A stretch of DNA of 64,000 nucleotides from Streptomyces sp. XY006 (GTDB taxonomy: Bacteria; Actinomycetota; Actinomycetes; Streptomycetales; Streptomycetaceae), in assembly GCF_002237655.1 (NCBI RefSeq), contig NZ_NOKT01000014.1, forward strand, positions 1-64,000. Reading direction: 5' to 3'. Position numbers and translations under genes: made by a program. The stretch's first letter is position 1; each line of letters begins with the position of its first letter. Below the pieces are notes generated by a model. That model was given only the letters and a program-made list of their open reading frames with translations. It searched no databases and was not told the DNA's origin. Of this stretch, positions 6,771-15,394 are shown piece by piece.

Positions 6771-9700
6771 CTAGAACAGCCCCTTGTAGCCCTGCCACCC
6801 GGTCGCGATCCTCGTGCGGCCGCCGAAGGAACCCTTGCCGTCGCCGTTGTTGCGCCAGGCGTTGCCCGAGGTGTCGCGGGAGACCAGGTCGGCCCGGCCG
6901 TCGCCGGTGAGGTCGCCGACGCCGACGACGGTGGTGTAGGACGCGCCCCAGTCGTCGAACACCTTCACGCGGGCCTTGAAGCCGCCCGTGCCCGTGCCGT
7001 CGTAGCGCCACAGTTCGTTCGACTTGTCCTGCGCGAGCAGGTCGCCGTGGCCGTCGCCGTTGAGGTCGCCGGCGCCCAGCACCTTCTTGTAGCCCGTCCA
7101 CTTGGACGCGATCTTCACCCGGGTGGCGAGCTTCCCGGTGCTCGTCGCCTTGTAGAGGTAGACGTCCCCGGTCGAGGCCTGGCGGGCGACCAGGTCCGCA
7201 CGCCCGTCACCGCTGACGTCGCCCGGCGAGGTCAGCACGTCGTACTGGGTCCAGCCGGACGTGCCCAGCGAGGTGTACGCCGTCGACGGGGTCACCGCCT
7301 TGCCGCACCCCGGCCGGTAGGCGCGCAGCGCCCCGTTGCCGAACCGCACCAGCACGTCGTTGCACCGGTCCCCGTTCAGGTCGCCGAACGGCACCGCCTT
7401 CACGGTCGTCGGCCACCCCGAGCCCGTCGTCTTCCCGGTGAACGTCCCGGTGCCGGTGCCGTACTGGTACGTCAGCCCGCCCGAGCCGTTCAGCGTCAGC
7501 AGCTCGCCGAAGCCGTCCGCTCCGACGAAGTCGCGCCACGCCGCCGCGGCGCCGGTGAGCTTCACCGAGCCCGACTTCGTCAGCGCCGCGCCCTGCCCGT
7601 CGGCGGGGGTGACGGTCAGCGTCCAGGTGTAGGCGCCGTTGGGCACCAGCCGGCCTGCGCCGTCCTTGCCGTTCCACACCGGGGCCACCACTCCGCGTGC
7701 CTGACCGCCGGTGAGGGTGCGCACGGCCGTACCGGCCTTCGTGCCGATCACCAGCTTCCAGGAGGCGGCCGGCTTGTTCAGCCACCACTTCGGACTCCAC
7801 GCGGCGGCACCGCCCTTGACGTCAGCCGAGGGGGCGACGGTGGCGTCCCGCTGCACCAGGGGCGAGACGGGGACGCCGCTCGGGGTGAGGCGCACGGAGT
7901 GGTCGGAGCGGAGCTGCGCGATCACGCCGGTGTACGGGTCGACGTCCCAGGACTGCAGGCCCAGCCCCTCGAAGTTCCCTGCGGTGTGCGCCACGGGCGT
8001 CTCGCCGCGCACGTCGATCACCTTGAGCTGCCCGGCCTCGGCCGTCGCGACGAAGCCGTCACCGAGCTGCGCCTGCTCCCAGTCGGGGCCGGAGACGAGC
8101 GTCTGGTTCCGCTTGGTGACGGTGTCGTAGACGCCCAGCCCCTCCGAGTCGAGCACGCAGTTCCACAGCAGCCAGCGGCCGACTGCCTGGAAGTCGTTGA
8201 GCAGGCAGCCCCGCCCGAACGACACGAACTCGCCCTCGCGCCCGGTCAGCAGGTCGACCGCGACCACGCCGTTCTTGCCGGACGACACCCACGCCGTGGT
8301 GCCCCACAGCGCCCGCACCTGCTCCGTCGTCGTGTACACCGTGCGCCCGGAGTCCAGGTCGACGATCCGCGTCTGCACCACCCCGGCGCTGTCCCACGGC
8401 CCGCTCAGGGCGGCGAACCGGCCACTGGCCGCGGCCGCGGTCTGGTAGACGCGGGAGCTGTCGATCCGGGTGCCGGGCATCGACTGGGCGGGCCCGAGGA
8501 CGCGCGGCTGCGCCTCGGCCTCTGTGCCGTAGCCGGAGACGATCGTCCGGCCGTCGCCGGTGTCGAGCAGGCGCGGGCCGCCCTGCCCGTAGTGCAGCAG
8601 GTCGAGACGGCCCCGGTTGACGCGCGTGCCCGCCATGGGCGAGCCGGTGGCGCCGGTGTCACGGCTGTGCAGGTAGGTCCACTCCCCGGCGGGGTCCTCC
8701 TCCACGGTGGTCAGCCGCCCCTGGGCGAGGGTCAGCCGGGAGACCGTGTGGGCGGCCCGCTTCGGGTCCGCGTCCGCGACCCTGCGCACGGTGACCCCGC
8801 CGCCCTGGGCGGGCTCGACGAGCCAGACGCCCCACTGGTCAGGGTCGGCACCGCCGGGTATCAGGAGCCCGCCGTCCGGAGTGGGCATGGCCTGCCGGGA
8901 GGTGCGGGCCAGGATCGTCCGGGACGCGGAGCCGTCGAGCGGGACGGCGTCGATCCGGGAGACGGGCAGATGGGTGCTGTTGCGGCCGTAGGAGGCGTCG
9001 TACCGGGACACGATCACGGTGTCGCCGACCAGGCCGAGCACCTGCTCCACATTGGTGAGCGGCCTGCTCGTCGGGGTCGCCGTCAGGTCCTGGCGCGAGA
9101 CGGTGAACAGGGTGCCGTCGTGCCACCACACCAGATGGGTGGAGCTCAGCGCGACGAGGGAGTACCAGGCCTGCACCGCGTACGGCAGCGTCGTCAGCCG
9201 CCCCTGCGCGACGTCGAGCCAGCCGGTGAACTCGTCGTCGCCCGTGCGGTACCGCACGATCTGCCCGCGCGCGTCACTCAGCGACGAGTGCCACAGGTAG
9301 CTCCCGGCGGGCAGGCCCGTCACCGTGCGGTCGGCGACCGAGCCGTCCCCGCCGAGGTCCAGCAGGTGCAGCACGGTGTCCGTGCCCGGCTTCCCCGTGG
9401 TCGTCACGACCGTCGACCCGAGGGTGCTGTAGTACGTGTGCCCCTCGGGGAGCGCGACCTCGCGGACCTCGCCGGAGGTCATGTCGCGCAGCGTCACGGT
9501 CCTGGCCGACTGGTCGTACCGGGCGACGACGTCCGAGCCCGCGCCCGAGGCGGTGGTGCCGTACGAGTCCCAGCCCGACGCGTCGACGACCGTGTCGGCG
9601 CCGGCGTAACTCGTCCACAGGTGACCGCGCCCCTGCTCGTAGCGGAGGAAGCCCGAGGGCCCCGCGCTCAGCAGGCTCGTCCAGGGGACGGCGGACGTGG

Positions 9701-9833
9701 TCGCCGGCACGACGGCCTCCCCGGCGACCGGCTCGCCGTGCGCGCTCCCGGCGCTCAGCGAGCCGATGCCGACGGCCAGTGCGAAGGAAACGGCGACGGC
9801 GGTGGCGCCTCGAACGAGCGCGCGTCTGCCCAT
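6771..9833 (-). CDS. Large secreted FG-GAP/VCBS repeat protein
   Basis: A protein of about 1020 aa with a Sec signal peptide (MGRRALVRG, hydrophobic core to residue ~30, Ala-rich cleavage region). The first ~600 residues look like a beta-propeller; a FlgD-like Ig segment (VWNGKDGAGRLVPNGAYTW) follows near 715. The C-terminal third has FG-GAP/VCBS repeats with Ca2+-binding loops of the type DLNGDGxxDLLA. I prefer the ATG at 9833, preceded by AAGAGG, to the ATG at 9860, which lacks a ribosome site. It is probably an extracellular binding protein; the ligand is unknown. It is transcribed divergently from the PAP2 gene. Confidence 0.85.
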   Translation of the reverse strand: MGRRALVRGATAVAVSFALAVGIGSLSAGSAHGEPVAGEAVVPATTSAVPWTSLLSAGPSGFLRYEQGRGHLWTSYAGADTVVDASGWDSYGTTASGAGSDVVARYDQSARTVTLRDMTSGEVREVALPEGHTYYSTLGSTVVTTTGKPGTDTVLHLLDLGGDGSVADRTVTGLPAGSYLWHSSLSDARGQIVRYRTGDDEFTGWLDVAQGRLTTLPYAVQAWYSLVALSSTHLVWWHDGTLFTVSRQDLTATPTSRPLTNVEQVLGLVGDTVIVSRYDASYGRNSTHLPVSRIDAVPLDGSASRTILARTSRQAMPTPDGGLLIPGGADPDQWGVWLVEPAQGGGVTVRRVADADPKRAAHTVSRLTLAQGRLTTVEEDPAGEWTYLHSRDTGATGSPMAGTRVNRGRLDLLHYGQGGPRLLDTGDGRTIVSGYGTEAEAQPRVLGPAQSMPGTRIDSSRVYQTAAAASGRFAALSGPWDSAGVVQTRIVDLDSGRTVYTTTEQVRALWGTTAWVSSGKNGVVAVDLLTGREGEFVSFGRGCLLNDFQAVGRWLLWNCVLDSEGLGVYDTVTKRNQTLVSGPDWEQAQLGDGFVATAEAGQLKVIDVRGETPVAHTAGNFEGLGLQSWDVDPYTGVIAQLRSDHSVRLTPSGVPVSPLVQRDATVAPSADVKGGAAAWSPKWWLNKPAASWKLVIGTKAGTAVRTLTGGQARGVVAPVWNGKDGAGRLVPNGAYTWTLTVTPADGQGAALTKSGSVKLTGAAAAWRDFVGADGFGELLTLNGSGGLTYQYGTGTGTFTGKTTGSGWPTTVKAVPFGDLNGDRCNDVLVRFGNGALRAYRPGCGKAVTPSTAYTSLGTSGWTQYDVLTSPGDVSGDGRADLVARQASTGDVYLYKATSTGKLATRVKIASKWTGYKKVLGAGDLNGDGHGDLLAQDKSNELWRYDGTGTGGFKARVKVFDDWGASYTTVVGVGDLTGDGRADLVSRDTSGNAWRNNGDGKGSFGGRTRIATGWQGYKGLF

Positions 9834-10115
9834 GCAGGACCTCTTCGGGGATGTAGGCATGGCGGGGCAGGCGTGCGCGCGGTCGCGCCGCAGGTCATGC
9901 GCCTGCGGCAGCCGGCGTTCCGGACACCCCCCCGGGTGAGTGGCCGGATCGTAGCAGTTGTTCGGTTCATGATCGACAGCTCATGATCGACAGCGGAAGC
10001 CGCCGGCCGTCCACCTCGCGTCGAATCGGCCGTTCCCACCGTTCCGGCCACCCGGCGACGGCCCTCCGATAACATGTTCGACCTCATCAAAGGATCAAAA
10101 ACTGGAGCATCGCGG

Positions 10116-11468
10116 GTGTCTTCGCGGATGAGCGGCATGACTTCGTTGGTCGCGTGGCGCCACGGGCGCGCGATGCTGTGGACCGCGGCGGGCGTGGTGG
10201 TGTGCGCCTTCCTCGTCGCCCTGGAGATCGCCTCCCGCCACTACGGCGAACCCGGCCCGATCACCAACCAGCTGGCGGCCCTCGTCCTCGCCCCCAAGTC
10301 GGGCCCGCTCTACGGCGGTCTGGCGCTGATGATGGTCGTGCTGACCTGGCGCCAACGGTTCCTCGCGGCCGGCACGGCCCTCGGCATCGACACCGTCCTG
10401 GCCCTCGTCCGCTGGGCGGCCGGCGCCGAGATACCCGAGGGCATCGCCTTCGGCACGGGCGCGCTGTGGGTGATGCTGGGCACGGCGTTCGTCGCCCTCA
10501 CCCGCCGCACCGGCCCCGAACGCGTCCTGCTCCTCAAGGGCGTGGGCCTCGGCCTGCTGCTGGTGGCCGCCCGCAAGATCGGCGACACCTGGCTGTTCAT
10601 CACCGCGAAGACCCGCCCCACGGTGCTGGACCAGTACGTGGCCGTCGCCGACCACGCGCTGGGCGACCCGTCCTGGCTGGTGGGCCGGATGCTCCAGGCC
10701 ACCGCCCCGATCGGCCCCCACGTCACCCAGCTCGTCTACGCCCAGCTGGCGGTGGCCGCGATCGTCGTCGCCTGCTACCAGCTGCGCAACGTCGCCACCG
10801 AGGGCCGCTTCCCGCGCCATCACCTGGTCCGCACGTTCCTGCTGATCGGCCTCCTCGGCCCGGGCGTCTACATGCTCTTCCCCGTCGTCGGACCGGTCTT
10901 CGCCTACGGCCCGGGCGCCTCCGGCACGGGCGGCGTGGAATGGGCGCTGGCCGACCTCTGGCCCCACACCCCGCCGCCGCTCACCACGCCGGTGCCCATG
11001 ACCTACGACGGCATCACCCCGCGCAACTGCATGCCCAGCCTGCACACGGCCTGGGCCCTCGCCATCTACATCCACACCCGCCGCGCCCCCCGGCTCCTCC
11101 GCTTCGCGGGCACGTTCTGGCTGATCGCCACCCTCACCGCGACCCTGGGCTTCGGCTACCACTACGGGGTGGACCTCGTCGCCGGCGTCGTCTTCGCCCT
11201 CACGGTCGAGGCGGCCGTACGCTCCGCCGACCACGGCTGGGACCGCGCGGGCATCCGCCTGGTCGCCCACGGCACGACGGTCTTCCTCGCGCTCCTGCTC
11301 TCCTACCGCTACCTGCCGATGGAGATGGCCCGCCACCCGGAGATGTCCGGCCCCCTCCTCGTCCTGGCGATGACGTCGGTGATCTACGGCTACGTCCGCA
11401 CGACCCGCCGCTGGGACCCGGTCCCCACCGCCGCCCACCGTCCGGAACCCCAACCGGAACCGGTCTGA
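10116..11468 (+). CDS. PAP2-superfamily membrane phosphatase/transferase
   Basis: About 450 aa with at least ten hydrophobic segments. The C-terminal half carries the PAP2 signature: CMPSLHTAWALAI (motif 2, catalytic-type His) and FGYHYGVDLVAGVVFA (motif 3, nucleophile-type His). The layout fits the PAP2_3 (inositol phosphorylceramide synthase-like) group, so lipid phosphate hydrolysis or phosphoalcohol transfer is likely; the substrate is unknown. GTG 10116 is chosen because GGAG lies eight bases upstream; ATG 10074 in the same frame has no ribosome site and falls in the A-rich promoter-like region 10074-10105. Confidence 0.8.
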   Translation: MSSRMSGMTSLVAWRHGRAMLWTAAGVVVCAFLVALEIASRHYGEPGPITNQLAALVLAPKSGPLYGGLALMMVVLTWRQRFLAAGTALGIDTVLALVRWAAGAEIPEGIAFGTGALWVMLGTAFVALTRRTGPERVLLLKGVGLGLLLVAARKIGDTWLFITAKTRPTVLDQYVAVADHALGDPSWLVGRMLQATAPIGPHVTQLVYAQLAVAAIVVACYQLRNVATEGRFPRHHLVRTFLLIGLLGPGVYMLFPVVGPVFAYGPGASGTGGVEWALADLWPHTPPPLTTPVPMTYDGITPRNCMPSLHTAWALAIYIHTRRAPRLLRFAGTFWLIATLTATLGFGYHYGVDLVAGVVFALTVEAAVRSADHGWDRAGIRLVAHGTTVFLALLLSYRYLPMEMARHPEMSGPLLVLAMTSVIYGYVRTTRRWDPVPTAAHRPEPQPEPV

Positions 11469-11475
11469 CCGCTGC

Positions 11476-11497
11476 CGGGGCGCCGCGCGGCGCCCGG
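11476..11497. terminator. Terminator-like hairpin between convergent genes
   Basis: GGGCGCC-GCGC-GGCGCCC stem-loop between the ends of the PAP2 gene and the ATPase gene. Confidence 0.55.
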
Positions 11498-11502
11498 ACC
11501 GG

Positions 11503-11922
11503 TCACAGGTCCAGCACCGCGCGCACTCTGTTGCCGCCCCCGGCGACGCGAGCGATGTCGAGGCGCTGTGCCAGGGACCGCACCATGGCGAGGCCCCGTC
11601 CGCTCTCACTCCACGTCGTCAGCGGCCGTACGTCAGGTCGCCCGGGGCTGCCGTCGTAGACCTCGACGGTCACCTGGGTCTCGGACACGTGCAGGCACAG
11701 CCGGCAACCGCCCCCGTGCCGCGTGGCGTTGGTGACCAGCTCCGAGACGATGAGGGCCGCGGCGTCACCGATGTGCCCGGCGTCGAGTCCCCCCGCCCGC
11801 AGGGCCGGCCGGGCCAGGAACTGTGCGGTCAGCCTCCTTGCTCTGCGCGCCGATTGGGCCTCGTCCGGCAGGTGGTACTCGACTCGTGCGGAACGCCGAT
11901 GGGTACGCCGATGCGTACGCAT
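11503..11922 (-). CDS. RsbW-like ATP-binding regulatory protein
   Basis: A 139-aa single-domain GHKL (HATPase_c_2) protein. The N box ELVTNATRHG is near residue 61, a G1-type YDGSPG near 91 and a G2-type ESGRGLAMV near 107. Such proteins are anti-sigma or anti-anti-sigma kinases of partner-switching systems. The N-terminus is Arg/His-rich. It is the nearest kinase-type protein to the SpoIIE phosphatase 4 kb away, so the two may act in one circuit; this is inference, since Streptomyces has dozens of such ATPases. Confidence 0.82.
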   Translation of the reverse strand: MRTHRRTHRRSARVEYHLPDEAQSARRARRLTAQFLARPALRAGGLDAGHIGDAAALIVSELVTNATRHGGGCRLCLHVSETQVTVEVYDGSPGRPDVRPLTTWSESGRGLAMVRSLAQRLDIARVAGGGNRVRAVLDL

Positions 11923-12396
11923 GGCGGATCACTTCCCCTCCTGGGCCACCCGACCACCATGGCCGTGACCGCTCGCCCGGCCGCGGAACGTCCTGTCCGG
12001 CCGGGCCTGCCCCCTCGTGATGCCCCGGGCCCGTGATCGCCAACCGGAATGGGACGAGGCGGCGGCCGGCCCGATCCGCCGAAGGGTTCTCACCCGCAGC
12101 AAGTGCACCTAGGCTTGCGGCAGTCCGCCGTGCACGGGTTCCGCTCGGAACGCACGCCGTTCGGCAGCCCGAGGGCTGTCTGTGCCCGGCCCGGGCAAGG
12201 ACCGATCCGCAACCTTCGCGAGCAGCAGGCCTCGCCGCCCGTCGCGGGCGGCTCCCGTGCTCGCCTCGTCCCGCTTCCCCTCGTCGCGAGACCGGCACGG
12301 TCACCTCCCGCGTGCCGTCGCACGGTCCGATGCGGGGCACACGGCTCCCGGGCGCGCACCCGAGAAGGGGGAATCGGCCGCGCGGGGAGCCCCGGG
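11923..12396. other. Gene-poor stretch
   Basis: About 470 bases without a supported gene. Open frames on both strands here have poor protein character and mutually overlapping high-GC reading. The right part upstream of 11922 must hold the promoter of the ATPase gene, but no clear box is seen. Confidence 0.4.
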
Positions 12397-12433
12397 CGGC
12401 CGCCGTCGTGAAACGTTCGAGCGACGGCGGCCG
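12397..12433. terminator. Terminator hairpin
   Basis: A 12-bp perfect stem CGGCCGCCGTCG with a 13-nt loop lies downstream of the minus-strand gene ending at 12467. Confidence 0.75.
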
Positions 12434-12466
12434 TCGGAAGGCGCTCGCGCCACGCCGTGGCGCCGC

Positions 12467-12811
12467 TCAGGCGCGCAGCAGACGCCCGGTGATCTCCCGG
12501 TACTCCCGCAGGGCGACCCGGAGTTCGGCGGACCGGTTCTCGGTGTCCTGGTCCTGCCAGGCCGCGTGCAGGAGACGCCGCCGTTCCGCCAGGGCGTCGA
12601 CCAGTGCCGCGGTCGCTTCGTCGAAAGCGCTCTCGGCCTCCGCCAGGGCCTCGTCGGGGGCGTCCGCGAAGGTGTTGACGGCATGCCCGAGGCGCCGGGC
12701 GATCCTGTCCCGTTCGTCGGACGAGAGCAGCGGCTCCGGTCCCTGGGTGCTGCGTCCGGCGAGGCCCGGGGCCCGGCCGGCGGGTTGCTGGGCGCGTGTC
12801 TGGTCGTACAT
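12467..12811 (-). CDS. Hypothetical helical protein
   Basis: A 114-aa hydrophilic protein. Residues 30-110 are rich in Ala, Glu, Arg and Leu with a heptad-like pattern (ERDRIARRLGHAVNTF, then EALAEAESAFDEATAALVDAL), predicting a two- or three-helix bundle or coiled coil. The start is placed at ATG 12811 because the frame upstream lacks protein character, although the ribosome site is weak. No family is recognised. It is divergent from the first DUF5994 gene and may belong to the same regulatory island. Confidence 0.6.
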   Translation of the reverse strand: MYDQTRAQQPAGRAPGLAGRSTQGPEPLLSSDERDRIARRLGHAVNTFADAPDEALAEAESAFDEATAALVDALAERRRLLHAAWQDQDTENRSAELRVALREYREITGRLLRA

Positions 12812-13032
12812 CGTCGTGTGCACCGTTCCCGTAGATGTGGGGGTCGCCGCCCGAAGACCCGCGGTCTTCTCGGCGGCCTGCTTCAGGCTGCCGGAACCCG
12901 GCCGGCCCTGCCCTTCACGGCCCTGTGCCCTGCCGCCAGTCAACGTCCGGCGATGATCCGTGTCAACGTGGCACCGGCCCCGGGCGGGGGCCACCCGCCG
13001 GATTCCGCCGGGCCCCGTCCCACGCGCAGCAC

Positions 13033-13107
13033 GGAGTAGCGTGGTGAGGGCACCTTCCGATCCCACCCACGGCTTCCCGGACACGCCGAAGCTCGAAGAC
13101 GGGCGGC
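13033..13107 (+). promoter_or_regulatory. Leader element A (DUF5994 island)
   Basis: GGAGTA at 13033-13038 followed by GCGTGG, and CGGCTTCC about 31 bases later; ATG follows 74 bases after GGAGTA. This is the most diverged of five related leaders in this island (see 14361-14439, 14539-14617, 17769-17846, 17956-18034). Confidence 0.5.
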
Positions 13108-13112
13108 TCATC

Positions 13113-13592
13113 ATGGTCGACTCCGACACACCCCCTGGGACGCCTGCCGTGCCGAGTGCCGGTCTGCCCGGTGTGCGGCCGGGGAGCGCACTGCTGCGGC
13201 TGGAGACGGCCGAGTCGCGTGAGGGCATCCTCGACGGGGCGTGGTGGCCGCGGTCCCGGGACATCGGTGCCGAGCTGCCCGCCCTGGTCGAGGCGCTCAC
13301 CGCACACCTCGGTCCCGTCTTCCGCGTGGGGCTGGACGCCGAGGCCTGGGAAGGGCTCCCGACGCGGATCGTCGTCGACGACCGGGTGGTGCACATCGAC
13401 TCGTTCGCGGTCGGTGACGACACCGTCCTCATCACCAGGGCCGAGGGGGACATCCTCTCGTTGCTGGTGGTCCCGCCGGACGCGACACCCGAGGCCGCGC
13501 ACGCCGCCATGGCCCAGGCGGTGCGTACCGACAACCTCACCGGCGCGGAACAGATCCTCATCGACACCGGATCCGGGAGCACGTCCCCCTGA
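13113..13592 (+). CDS. DUF5994 family protein (paralogue 1)
   Basis: A 159-aa soluble protein with the family core: LDGAWWPRSRDIGAELPALV near residues 40-60, a Trp-containing beta region (VGLDAEAWEGLPTRIVVDD) and a C-terminal LLVVPPDATPEAA segment near 130. DUF5994 has no known activity. ATG 13113 is chosen because related paralogues begin at the same distance from the WWPRS motif. The gene is led by element A and is one of four paralogues within 5.6 kb. It ends 32 bases from the convergent second paralogue. Confidence 0.82.
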   Translation: MVDSDTPPGTPAVPSAGLPGVRPGSALLRLETAESREGILDGAWWPRSRDIGAELPALVEALTAHLGPVFRVGLDAEAWEGLPTRIVVDDRVVHIDSFAVGDDTVLITRAEGDILSLLVVPPDATPEAAHAAMAQAVRTDNLTGAEQILIDTGSGSTSP

Positions 13593-13624
13593 AGGGGGCC
13601 TCACCGCCACCGGGTGGCCCGCCC

Positions 13625-14023
13625 TCAGGCGCGGGGGCCCAGCGCGGTGGTCATGAGCGGCTCGGCGTCCTCCTCGGTGGTGTCGGGCGGCACGACCATA
13701 AGGTCCCAGCGGCCGTGGCCGGGGGTGAGTAGGACCACGGTGTCCGGGGCATGCCGCCCGGCGGCCCGGCGCAGGCGTACGACCCTGTCGCACACGAGCA
13801 TCCGGCCCGGTGCCGCCGACCAGGCCGCCCCGTTCACCGTGACGCCGGCGATGTGACCCCAGGCGCTCGGCAGCCCGGCGAGCAAGTGCGGCAGTTCCGC
13901 CGGCAGGTCGTAGGAGCGCGGCCACCACACACCGTCGAGCCGGCGTGGCAGCGGACTGTCGGGTGCGAGGCGCAGCCGGAGATGAGGGCCGGCGAGCGGT
14001 GACGGCGGTGCTGTGGTGGACAC
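13625..14023 (-). CDS. DUF5994 family protein (paralogue 2)
   Basis: A 132-aa member with LDGVWWPRSYDLPAELPHLL near residue 29, the central AWGHIAGVTVNGAAW stretch, the predicted strand DTVVLLTPGHGRWDLMVVPP and a short acidic tail. GTG 14023 follows GAAGGA at proper spacing. It lies 51 bases downstream of a small putative gene (14075-14320), with which it may share a transcript from leader element B. It is convergent with paralogue 1. Confidence 0.85.
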   Translation of the reverse strand: MSTTAPPSPLAGPHLRLRLAPDSPLPRRLDGVWWPRSYDLPAELPHLLAGLPSAWGHIAGVTVNGAAWSAAPGRMLVCDRVVRLRRAAGRHAPDTVVLLTPGHGRWDLMVVPPDTTEEDAEPLMTTALGPRA

Positions 14024-14074
14024 GACAATTCCTTCGGGCTGGTGAGGCGTCTGGTTCGGGGCCGGGCGCGCCGG

Positions 14075-14320
14075 TCAGCCGGCCGGACGCACGGCCTCGC
14101 CGCGCCAGGGGGCGACGGCCCCGGTGGTGAAGAACAGCAGAACCGTTCCGCGCGGGTCGGGTTCCGGCCGTGGGCCGGCGGCACGACGGTCCGGCCCGGC
14201 GCCGGTCCCCCCGCCCGGGCGCAGGCGGGAATCCCGCGAAGAACGGGCGGGAGAGCAGGACACCGGCGCCGAGGGGTGCGGCGGGGGAAGGGTGACGGGC
14301 TCGGGGGCCGAGGGCATCAT
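14075..14320 (-). CDS. Putative small Pro-rich protein
   Basis: An 81-aa frame starting ATGATG at 14320. It is Pro/Arg/Gly-rich (MMPSAPEPVTLPPPHPS) and ends with a more protein-like GTVLLFFTTGAVAPWRGE. About 85% of third positions are G or C. The main argument is positional: the start lies 113 bases after the GGAGTA box of leader element B, the same spacing (109-112) seen for three other genes. It could equally be a decayed gene, or simply leader RNA for the DUF5994 gene at 14023. No family is recognised. Confidence 0.35.
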   Translation of the reverse strand: MMPSAPEPVTLPPPHPSAPVSCSPARSSRDSRLRPGGGTGAGPDRRAAGPRPEPDPRGTVLLFFTTGAVAPWRGEAVRPAG

Positions 14321-14360
14321 GCCGACCTGTCTCGGGAGACCGCGCGGTGCGGCGGGCCTT

Positions 14361-14439
14361 CCGGCGAGTTGTCGCGCCGAGAACGAGACCGGCGCGGAAG
14401 CCGGTGTGCGACATGCCCTCAGTACGTCCACCGTACTCC
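14361..14439 (-). promoter_or_regulatory. Leader element B (DUF5994 island)
   Basis: On the minus strand: GGAGTA (14439-14434), 29 bases, CCGGCTTCC (14404-14396), then a GC-rich hairpin-like part ending CGCCGG. Sequence and spacing match elements C, D and E. It is back to back with element C, about 99 bases apart. Confidence 0.6.
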
Positions 14440-14538
14440 GCTGCCCCGTACGGCCCCGGCCGGCGGCAGCGAAGGCCACACGCCCCGCCGTTCCGGTCCC
14501 CTCGGCCCACGCCGTCCACCGCAGGGCCCGCGCGGCCG

Positions 14539-14617
14539 GGAGTACGGTGGAGACACCGGGAGCTCCGTGCGCACCGGCTCCGACACCGGTGCCGCCCCCG
14601 GTGACCGACGACACCGG
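14539..14617 (+). promoter_or_regulatory. Leader element C (DUF5994 island)
   Basis: GGAGTA (14539-14544), 29 bases, CCGGCTCC, then ACCGGTGCCG...CGACGACACCGG with hairpin potential. The GNAT gene starts exactly 109 bases after the GGAGTA box, the same distance as for element E. Confidence 0.6.
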
Positions 14618-14653
14618 GATGGGTCCGCCCGTGCCCGGGGCAGGGCTGGTCCC

Positions 14654-15337
14654 ATGACCGTGAACGTCCCGGTTCCGCCGACCACCGCCGAATTCCCCGG
14701 GGGCGCCGTCCGACCGCACCGGCCCGGCACACCGAAGCGGCGTCGGCCGGGTCCCGAGCGAGGCTCGTCGCCCCGCGCGGGCGAACGCGTCCGTGAGTTG
14801 ACCCGAGGTCAGATCGAGGACCGGTCGGGAGAGCTGGGCGACCTGTACGCGCAGACCTCGGGCGGCGGACCCTGGGTGTGGAACCAGGCCCGCGGCGCCT
14901 TCCTGCGACGGCTGGCGGCGGACCTGCGGCGCCCGGGGTTCGAACTGGTGATCGCGGAGTCCACGGAGCTGACCGGGTGTGCCTACGGCTTTCCCGTACG
15001 CGGCGACGGGCCCTGGTGGGAGGGGTTCGACGGGCACCTTCCCGGGAGCCTGCTGCGCACCGCCGCCTCCGGCCGCCTCTTCGTCATCTCCGTGATTCTC
15101 GTCCCGCCCCGGGTGCGCGACGAGAACCAGGGCCGTCCCTGGAACCTCGCCCGGCGCCTGCAGACGCGGTTGCTCACCGACCACGGCGCCGCGCTCGGCG
15201 TCATGCTGGTGAAACGCTCCGACAGCAGGACCACCGAGGCGCTGCGGTCCTGGGGGTGGCGGTGCGTCGAAGGCGACGCGCCCCGGCAGTCCGCGCCCCC
15301 GCGCAGCCCGTTCCGCGTCCTGCTCCTCGGGAGCTGA
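14654..15337 (+). CDS. GNAT-superfamily acetyltransferase-like protein
   Basis: A 227-aa protein. A basic N-terminal tail (residues 1-55) precedes a GNAT-like fold: ELVIAESTELTGCAYGFPV near 97, LFVISVILVPPRVRDENQ near 140, a helix with RPWNLARRLQTRLLTDH and a C-terminal ALRSWGWRCVEGD typical of the last GNAT strand. The classical acetyl-CoA loop (Q/RxxGxG/A) is replaced by ENQGRPWNLA, so catalysis is uncertain. It has leader element C in common with the DUF5994 genes around it and is convergent with the SpoIIE gene. Confidence 0.65.
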   Translation: MTVNVPVPPTTAEFPGGAVRPHRPGTPKRRRPGPERGSSPRAGERVRELTRGQIEDRSGELGDLYAQTSGGGPWVWNQARGAFLRRLAADLRRPGFELVIAESTELTGCAYGFPVRGDGPWWEGFDGHLPGSLLRTAASGRLFVISVILVPPRVRDENQGRPWNLARRLQTRLLTDHGAALGVMLVKRSDSRTTEALRSWGWRCVEGDAPRQSAPPRSPFRVLLLGS

Positions 15338-15394
15338 GGGCGCACCGCCCGTCGCCGGTCATCGGTGGCCGGCCACCACGTCGCCTGCCGCCCG

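Noticed and set aside
12033..12956. Plus-strand frames in the 11.9-13.0 kb stretch
   Set aside because: Arg/Pro/Ser-rich, overlap other open frames, no ribosome site and no protein-like segments.
14124..14657. Open frame crossing leader elements B and C with similar short peptides (PVxxPVxDDTG)
   Set aside because: Peptide similarity follows from the conserved DNA; no common start or stop is found in all five leaders.
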